Assembly: GCA_036897525.1 (NCBI GenBank)
Contig: JAYMTJ010000081.1
Location: forward strand, 1 to 41,987
Direction: 5' to 3'
Length of the DNA: 41,987 nucleotides
Origin: Pelargonium x hortorum
Taxonomy: Eukaryota > Streptophyta > Magnoliopsida > Geraniales > Geraniaceae
The first letter of the stretch is position 1; each line of letters opens with the position of its first letter. The notes below the pieces were generated by a model. It was not told where the DNA came from and did not search any database. It worked only from the letters and a program-made list of their open reading frames with translations. Below are positions 35,201 to 41,987 of the stretch, in pieces. The translations under genes were made by a program, and so were the position numbers.

Positions 35201-38200
35201 AAGCCCTGGGGTTATAATAATAATAGTAGAATAGCATCTTTTTTTTACCAAACAAAGTATAACAAATACAGATAAAGTTGTTAAGTCCGGAAACCCTTTA
35301 CTAGTAGGCCTAGGTGTTTGATTGCTCAATAAAGGTACTCTATAGAATTTTCTTCAGCGCTTTTGCAAAGAGGAATGCAAATACAAAAAAAAGTCATTCC
35401 TGAAACTTTTTCGATTTCTAACAGGGCCCTAATACCTAAACTCGCGGTTACATTTAATTAATGGTTTCTTTTTTACAAGTAAATTGTCTGTAGAAGCCAG
35501 GCTACTAGGTACATAAGATAAAGTTTTCCCTACTAAAATGTCGCTAGTACTGGCTGGGTACAGGGCCTCGTGCACTACATCTCGGTAATGTCTAAAGTTC
35601 CCCTGCTATTTGAAATAAAAGAACGAACAAGTCTTTACTTTATAAGATGTTAATCTCCGAAATCACTCCCTTATTTGGAAATACCAGAATCCAGAAAAAG
35701 CGGAATTAAAATGAAAATAGAAAGAATTCCTCTTTAGTCAAAAGCTTAGCTTTGATTTGTATTTGTTATAATAGGGCAAAAACTTCTCTGCACAGGGACA
35801 AAGAGATTCGCTTTCCTTTTCTGATCAAGTATAAATTCTATTATTTGGTTGCTATCATGATCTATAATATATGCCCTTCATTTTTGTTTTAAACAATTAG
35901 AGGCCCTCGAAAAGAAAGTTATGCCTTAATGCAATGCTTCGGGTTTTTAGCTTAGAATTCACTTTTACTTAATAGGAGACAAAACTCTTTGTAGTGGAAA
36001 GATTAAAGTCTAAGGCTTAAAAAAAATGAGTAAAAGAAGATTTGTAGAGTTGTTAGAGATTCGAAGGTAAAGTCTTTGCGGAAAAGTTTTTTTTTTTCAA
36101 ATATGTCTTAATGGCAAGAGCTTATAAGTAAGTCTTAATACGAAAGATTGAAAAGTAAATTGAATTCTGAGTATCTTAGTAAAACCTGTATAAAAACCTC
36201 ATTAGGAGTCTTTTAAAAAACGGATCTAGCAGCTAGAGCTGTATATAGTAAGAATACCCTTTTTCTAGTAAGTTCTGGGACCTTAAAGCTTCGCGCCTAA
36301 TTCTTTGAGCTTTCTTATGATACAAGAAATAGAAATACGCCCCTAAATCAAATATACGGAGACTCCTCTGGAACAGCTCAGCCTCTAAAATAATCCTAGA
36401 AATTTATATACAACAGCCCTGTCCTACCCATTTATAAGCCTTATAAGGTACTGCTTCAGCAATGTTATCTCTCAAACACGAAGTCAGTGTCAACCCCCAA
36501 AGCCTAGAATTGCGAAAGACTTATATACAAATTCTTATACTAGTGATGGTTATCCTTTTACGAACCCCGGCTATACTATAATGGATTCACTTTTCAGTTA
36601 TCAATCTTATAAGGTCTAGAATCTCTAAGTCTGCAATATTTATCAAAAAGTCACCAGGGATTACTAGGACTTTCCCTTAAAAGAAAAAAAGGAGCTCCCG
36701 CAATAAGCAGTAGGAAAGATCTTTTCTTTATAAAGAGCCCCTTTAGACCAGGATTATATATGGAACCGAGAACTGTATATCGTTGTGTCTGGTTAGTACA
36801 GAAGCCCCTCCTTCTATATAAATTACCTGTAAGAGACTAGTCATCCAATAAGCTATCCTTTTATTATATTAAGTCTTGGAATCAAAAGAATAAAGGTAGA
36901 GTAACCAGGGGTTCTTGTGTCATAGGAAAAAGTCGCAAAGCTAGCACTCATTTAAGTTAAAAATAAAAAGTCTTGGATACAATATACCTGCTATAATTCT
37001 TTTCCTACGGACCCCTAAGTACTAAGTACCAACACAAGCTACTATTCTTTTGCAAGCAGAAATTCTAGTCAGGGCGTGTTCTCTCCCACTCTTCTTGGAA
37101 AGCCTTATTCTTAACCCCCAGCACATATTTCTGAGTAAGAGCAAGTTAAGAGCCTAAAGGAAATTTTGAAGTGTTTAGTAGCAGCCATTTGAGAGGAGAG
37201 ACTCCTAGGGATATTCTAATATAAAGAATATTTGTAAGAATTCTAGTAAACATTATGGGGTTATAAACCTATAAAATAAAAAGTAAGCTTATGCAATATG
37301 GATAATTTAGTCAAAGCAGAGTTATAGCAGGCAAAGACTTAATTAAGTCTTATATGTCCGGGCTGGTCCAAAGGTTAGATAATGGAATAAATTTTAGGTA
37401 TATAGAATCTCTAGCTAGAAAGAAAAACCCCTTTTTTGACTGGATTTGGCACAAAGTTTACCGATCGTTACTAGAGTTAATGAGTACCTTACACTTATAT
37501 AAACGGATTTTACTAGGAAGTAAAGTAGGTGTGTTGAAAGGACGAGGATTCCTTGTCTGTGAGAAACTAAGCTAGCGGGGTCCTATGCAAAAAAGGGAAG
37601 GTTACAGAGCTAGTATTTTAGGATTTTTTTTTTAATTATTATATTAAATGGAAATTTCTTCGGTTTTTTATTTTATTACTGGGCCACAAGACAACAGACT
37701 TTACGTCGCATCTACCGATTACACCCGTTTATAAAACTAGCATTACCTCCACCTTTAACTAAAAAACGAATTTATAGTACAACAAAGTCAAAAACTATCC
37801 AGAATTTGTCCTAAAAACGCACAAATTGAAACCTTAGGTCCCTTTTCTTTCAGATAATTTCCTAGCATTGCATTCACAACCCAGTAATTGCAACAACTCA
37901 TTCAGTATGAACAGGGGGGGCTCCCTTTAGCTTATGCCTATATTCCATTCCTTAGAAATTATTAAAGAGCTAACTCATTCTGGTACAAAAAAAATATCTA
38001 ATTTACAAAAGAATTAACACGTTATGTTATGAACTCTTTATCCTAAATTTGACAAGCTATACAACTCTCTTAGCACATCCCCTTTACTTGAACTTGAGAG
38101 CCAAAAACCGAAATAAAGGCACCCTTTTGCAGTAAGTTAAAAAATCTTTTGTTTTGTGTTGTCAAGTCCTCCTTTTATAGCCCTAAAAGTTATTGTAAGT

Positions 38201-38755
38201 TTCTTTCATAAGGACACAAGGAGGAGCTATATCCGTTTACTTATTACCTTTTGTTAGTACAAAGAAGTTTTACACCAGGGCATATAACTAGAATATAGTG
38301 TAATTCAGTTTATGCTATATTTCCAACCTTACGGGCTTGTAGAGACACTCAGTTATACGTTAGTAGTAACCATATGCTATGGTGGTGTAGATATATACAT
38401 ACCTTTTAGAAAAAAAAATTCTAGTTTTGTTTAACCAAGAAGCAAAACCCCTGAAGGGACTCTTCTATAAAACCAAAAAACTCATTAGGAGCAGTAAACC
38501 TCAGCATATAACAAGATTAAAAAGTAATACAACTGGCCCAAAAAAGAACCCCCGAATTCTTAAAACGAGGGCAGAATATAAGGAATTCTATTAAAGCTGC
38601 CGATTTCTTATCTTAGTTTTTACTTGCGAGAAATGAGTTAATTAAAAATTGAAGCTGAAAAGCACTCCCCGCTTCAAAAGAAGAAACTTTTAAGACAAGC
38701 TTACTTGGGTGATTCTAATATTTACTAGAATGAGACAGTGGGGAAAGAGAACCCT
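32249..38755. other. Non-coding spacer
   Basis: 6.5 kb without a recognised gene, RNA or long repeat. Frames at 32995-33177, 33323-33556, 35132-35329 and 37354-37575 have no recognisable domains. A D-arm-like GGTTAGATAATGG at 37371 stands alone. Confidence 0.5.
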
Positions 38756-39330
38756 TATACATCTATATAGGTATAGAGATTCATACTAGCAGCAACTAGG
38801 TACTATGCTATTCTCCTCTGGGGCAAATCAAATCCCTCCTATGTCAGTAAGAGTAGAGGACTAGAGACACCTTAGATTCATACAACTCCGATAACTGTCC
38901 TATACTATCTAGAACAATCCAATCTAAAAGAACCCCTATTTGGTTTGGGAAACTCCCTAAACCCCTCCAACTATAACAATTACTAGAACACCTATCCTAT
39001 ACAATATAAAAATATCTATAATAGTATAAACTTATATCTCTATATTCCTTATAACATAGCAACAATAAGTACAGGTTAGCTACATCAGCACCATTAGAAT
39101 AGAACAACAGCAATCTATCTATTTCTTCTATTCTATCCCTTATGTGGTCTTCTATCTCTCGTGTTGCTATAAAGGCTCCTAATCCTCTATAACTAAATAA
39201 GAATACCTACCCGCTCGATAGCTATACCTGTAGCTTTTTGGTATTATAACTATACCGGTACTCAGTATCCTGTGGAGCTTAGTACCTGTCTTAGGAGCTT
39301 TACCCTTTTCTTCTAGCTAAGGTGTTGGGA
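38756..39330. other. Low-complexity island, C/T-biased
   Basis: Rich in CTATA, TATCC and AACA words. GCAACAATAAG and GTACAGGTTA (39059-39078) also occur, in the reverse order, at 30509-30534. No open frame or RNA recognised. Confidence 0.45.
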
Positions 39331-41705
39331 GACAGAATACCAACAGTGTCTTGGGATCCATAAGTTGACAGAAGTCAAACCCAAATAGTAACCTCGCAAT
39401 ACGTACACATCATAAGAAAGAAAACCGGCCGATCTTTCCTAGAATACCTCTTGTCTTACTCTTTTTGCTTGTAAGCTAGGAAACTTACCGATTCAGATGC
39501 TCAGTCTTCCTAATTCCTTGTGCTAAAATTCCATTACTAACAAAGTGTTTAGCTTCACAACCTACTCTTATCCTAGGCGACCCCTTTCGAATCTCAGGTA
39601 TTTACCTGTAGTATTTAAATTAAACGAAATTGAAATTTTGAAATTTTCGAGGAAAGAAAAACTTGGGTTAAAGAGGTAGAACACTTTCCTGCTCAATACT
39701 TTACAGCTTCTAGTAGACTTTATTTGAGTTGTTCGAGGAAGAGTACCCATACCCATATGATATGACTCATAACGTTTTTTATGATAGAAAGATAAAAAAG
39801 AAAACCTGTCGGGTTAACCCAGCTTTCTATAAAAATGAGTTTCTCTAGTAGGGTAATAGCTTACTTCCCTCCGGGTTATATTAGCTATAACTAAATACCC
39901 GGTATCCTAGACTTTCCTTTTAAAACTTTGGTAGCTCTAGAGTTTCGTTATACTTAAATGAAGCTGGACGTAATAAAAAAAGGAACTCTATAAAATGCAA
40001 GGGTTTTTAGAAGAAATTGTGCCTCTAGTTGATTTTTATTGATAAGGATTTACTTTGTATAGCTGAGTATTTTACCCGCCTTTAGGCTCTGGGAAAGTCA
40101 CTTTTCATAGTTATTCTCTTTTTGGGGGTGTTAATATTTAGAGTTTAGAGTAAATAGAGGGATATGATATTCCGGATTATGTGCCGCTAAATAAATGCAT
40201 AAAGGTTTTCTGGTCAGGAGAGTTCCTATTTCTTCAGTGTTTTTTTAGGGGAACCCACTTTATATAGAACCCTAATACTTCACTGTAAAACTCTTACAGA
40301 AAAAAACTGAGTGGTAGACTAAGCTAGACTGCTTACTATGATTTTCCACCCAACCCAGGGAATTCTTTGACTTAATTAGACTTTTTTTTGCGTAAAAGCA
40401 CATGATGGGTTCCCTCCTTTTGCTTTCCACGTAAACCAGCAGCCTTTCATCTTTCAAAACTGTAAGGTCAAACTAGAGGCGAGACAAGCATTCTTTTCTT
40501 ATAATCTTATATGCAAGTTGTGATATTTCAAAAAATATGGAGCTGTTGAATTCAAGCCCGAAAAAACACCCTACTAAGTGATTTGACATACTAAACAAAA
40601 CTAAACTTCTCAAATCTCTTTCCCCCAACTAAGAAAAATCTTTATAATGTACCTAATTTAAGATATATCACACATATATAACATAAAGCAATCTTTATCC
40701 GCAACTTAACAGTACCCTTCGTTATATGTTTTAAGTTAAGTTTTTGTAAGCATTAGGTAAACTACCAACCCCGAAATAAGCTGAGTAGAATCCTGCGATT
40801 TACCGTACTTCAAGGAGGAGAAGTCATAAGGCAAGTCTGGCCCTAAATTAAGAATCTAAAATCCATACACTTTTTCAAGAAAGAAGTTAGGAGCTTTATG
40901 CCATAAGAATTTGAATAAACTATATGAGAAATTTGTAGATCTTCAAAAAAATTCTAGTTAGGGCTTTTAAGCACTCTAGAGATAATGTAGTTAAGGAAAT
41001 TAAAAAGATTCCGCTATTAGTGTTTTTAAGTCAATATTTTGGTACATTTGATTAAGGGAAACTGACTTTCTTTTTGTCCTGTAATTAGGAAGAGTTTTCC
41101 AGCTTTAACTAGAGATATGCTAGACAGTTTTGATGACACATTAATTAGGAACTAGCAAAATGAGTATAGATAACGAGTTTATAGACCCTTAGTTTTATAC
41201 AAGCCCTTCCACCTTGGTAAAGCGGTCCGAGCCCCCTTGTTAGGGGATTTTTAATGAGTCGCCAAGAGCAATTCAGTAGTAGAAGCTTCTGGTGTCCTTA
41301 AGGTAGCCAAGACTTCTATTTGATTTTAACCTCTCCAGGGTAAACTTCCTAAGTTAATTTCATTGAAGCCGAACCCGTATAAGAGTTTAGGGAGCCCTTG
41401 TCTTGGAATATCAAGTAGCTGCTAATTAAGAACTATAATAAAAGCCTAAAATAAAACTTACAAACTTATTATTTATTGGTACCCAAATATTACACTACAC
41501 TACACTACTTGCGGGACTTAATTAGGTATAAGCCGAAAAACTAGTGAAGAGAAGTCCCTAATTCTTGAATTAGATTGATAAAGGGTTCCCAAGGTGAGTT
41601 ATACCTAGGTTTTACTAATTAAAAAGATGGCTCCGATTGACTAGGAATTCTTAAACTTTACAGCTCTTAGTATTCTTTCATATTGCAAAATTCCTTTTAT
41701 TCCCG
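39331..41705. other. Non-coding spacer leading to the tRNA pair
   Basis: Contains 3.6 copies of TACAC at 41491-41508 and a GGTAAAGC word with a CCCC/GGGG hairpin at about 41220-41251, neither part of a complete tRNA. No protein gene recognised. Confidence 0.5.
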
Positions 41706-41770
41706 TCTATATACTATAATATATAAAGAGGTCTAGGAGAGCCCTAAGTTTATATATTATAGTATATAGA
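41706..41770. repeat. Perfect 22-bp inverted repeat (hairpin) upstream of tRNA-Lys
   Basis: Positions 41706-41727 are the exact reverse complement of 41749-41770, leaving a 21-nt loop at 41728-41748. The arms are AT-rich, built from TATATACTATAAT. The outer neighbour pair is G-T and pairing stops beyond it. The hairpin ends 57 bp before the tRNA-Lys start. On RNA it would be a long stable stem. In plant mitochondria such stems often mark or protect transcript 3' ends, or are short recombination repeats. Which applies here is not visible, since no gene ends just upstream on either strand. Confidence 0.9.
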
Positions 41771-41827
41771 TAGATAATCGTTCTCTCATACTACATTCCT
41801 TATAGGAAAGGAAAGGCTCCTATTCAA

Positions 41828-41900
41828 GGGTGTATAGCTCAGTTGGTAGAGCATTGGACTTTTAATCTAATGGCCGCGGGTTCAAGTCCTGCTATACCCA
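41828..41900 (+). tRNA. trnK-UUU: tRNA-Lys (anticodon UUU), complete
   Basis: Carries lysine to AAA and AAG codons in mitochondrial translation. All parts of the cloverleaf are visible over 73 nt. The acceptor stem GGGTGTA pairs with TATACCC (one G-T), with discriminator A. The D stem is GCTC/GAGC with loop AGTTGGTA. The anticodon stem TTGGA/TCTAA encloses loop CTTTTAA (anticodon TTT), with T33 and A37 in place. The variable loop is 5 nt. The T stem GCGGG/CCTGC carries loop TTCAAGT. The sequence closely resembles plant-type mitochondrial trnK-UUU and differs from the plastid trnK, which in land plants also has an intron. CCA is not encoded. A perfect 22-bp hairpin ends 57 bp upstream and tRNA-Ser follows 51 bp downstream on the same strand. 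Identity is read directly from the sequence; the organelle assignment rests on family resemblance. Confidence 0.97.
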
Positions 41901-41951
41901 AGAAAGATTATTAGTAATTACAAGAAGGAATTTAAGATTTTCAATCCACTT

Positions 41952-41987
41952 GGGTGGATGTCTGAGCGGTCTAAGGAGTCGGTCTTG
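41952..41987 (+). tRNA. trnS-UGA: tRNA-Ser (anticodon UGA), 5' half, cut by the window end
   Basis: Start of a serine tRNA that reads UCN codons. Visible parts are the 5' acceptor strand GGGTGGA, then TG, the short class II D arm TCT-GAGCGGTCTAA-GGA, and the 5' anticodon strand TCGGT. The first loop bases CTTG reach the first two bases of the expected TGA anticodon before the window ends. The run ATGTCTGAGCGG and the segment GAGTCGGTCTTG match plant mitochondrial trnS-UGA as I remember it. The acceptor 3' strand, long variable arm and T arm lie outside the window, so whether the gene is intact cannot be judged. It follows tRNA-Lys after 51 bp in the same direction, which suggests co-transcription and cutting by RNase P and RNase Z. 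Confidence 0.85.

Noticed and set aside
37350-37400. GGTCCAAAGGTTAGATAATGG, resembling a tRNA D arm
   Set aside because: No anticodon or T arm follows.
41212-41275. TTGGTAAAGC followed by a CCCC-CTTGTTA-GGGG hairpin, possibly tRNA-Thr(UGU)
   Set aside because: About five extra bases separate the D arm from the hairpin, position 37 would be T, and no T arm or acceptor pairing is present.
1-41987. CRISPR arrays, insertion sequences, rRNA genes, plastid-derived blocks and virus-like elements
   Set aside because: No regularly spaced repeats, transposase-like frames, conserved rRNA segments, recognisable plastid genes or polymerase/capsid-like frames were seen on either strand.

Overview
This window is almost entirely non-coding, AT-rich DNA (roughly 36-37 % G+C judged from sampled lines). 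Only two genes can be read with confidence, both at the far right end on the + strand: a complete tRNA-Lys(UUU) at 41828-41900 and the first half of a tRNA-Ser(UGA) that runs off the window. Their sequences match the mitochondrial, not the plastid or nuclear, versions of land-plant and streptophyte tRNAs. The simplest reading is a long intergenic stretch of an expanded plant-type (streptophyte or other green-lineage) mitochondrial genome. The taxon cannot be fixed from this sequence, and the G+C is lower than in most flowering-plant mitochondria.

No protein gene, rRNA, group II intron core, insertion sequence, CRISPR array or virus-like element was recognised. The longest open frame is 109 codons; at this base composition about two frames of that length are expected by chance in 42 kb on both strands. 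None of the open frames gives a protein I recognise.

The clearest structure inside the gene-free DNA is a scatter of decayed tRNA-like sequences on both strands. The best are a tRNA-Gln relic (21252-21322, -), a 3'-damaged tRNA-Asn relic (23715-23780, -) and a cloverleaf-sized element with good acceptor, D and T stems but an unpaired anticodon arm (24717-24790, +). A run of weaker candidates lies at about 1.4, 5.1, 6.1, 16.2, 16.6, 18.2, 18.9, 21.1, 27.9 and 28.1 kb.

Layout: 1-5 kb is C-over-G biased with a purine-rich, internally repetitive patch at 0.9-1.37 kb. 5-16 kb is featureless apart from tRNA relics and a short (TA)9 run. 16-24.8 kb holds most of the tRNA relics and two GC-rich hairpins. 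19.8-20.6, 25.6-26.1, 29.6-30.0 and 38.8-39.3 kb are low-complexity islands rich in words such as TACAGG and ATAGAG. 29.6-30.4 kb is framed by two TATAC pentamer arrays. 30.6-31.1 kb carries imperfect short repeats. 32.2 kb has a 14-bp-arm palindrome. The right end has a perfect 22-bp hairpin 57 bp before the tRNA-Lys gene.

The two tRNA genes are 51 bp apart in the same direction and are probably processed from one transcript. Nothing else suggests genes working together. I found no evidence of a new biological system; the tRNA relic field, the hairpin and the GAATTC excess are the observations most worth a second look.
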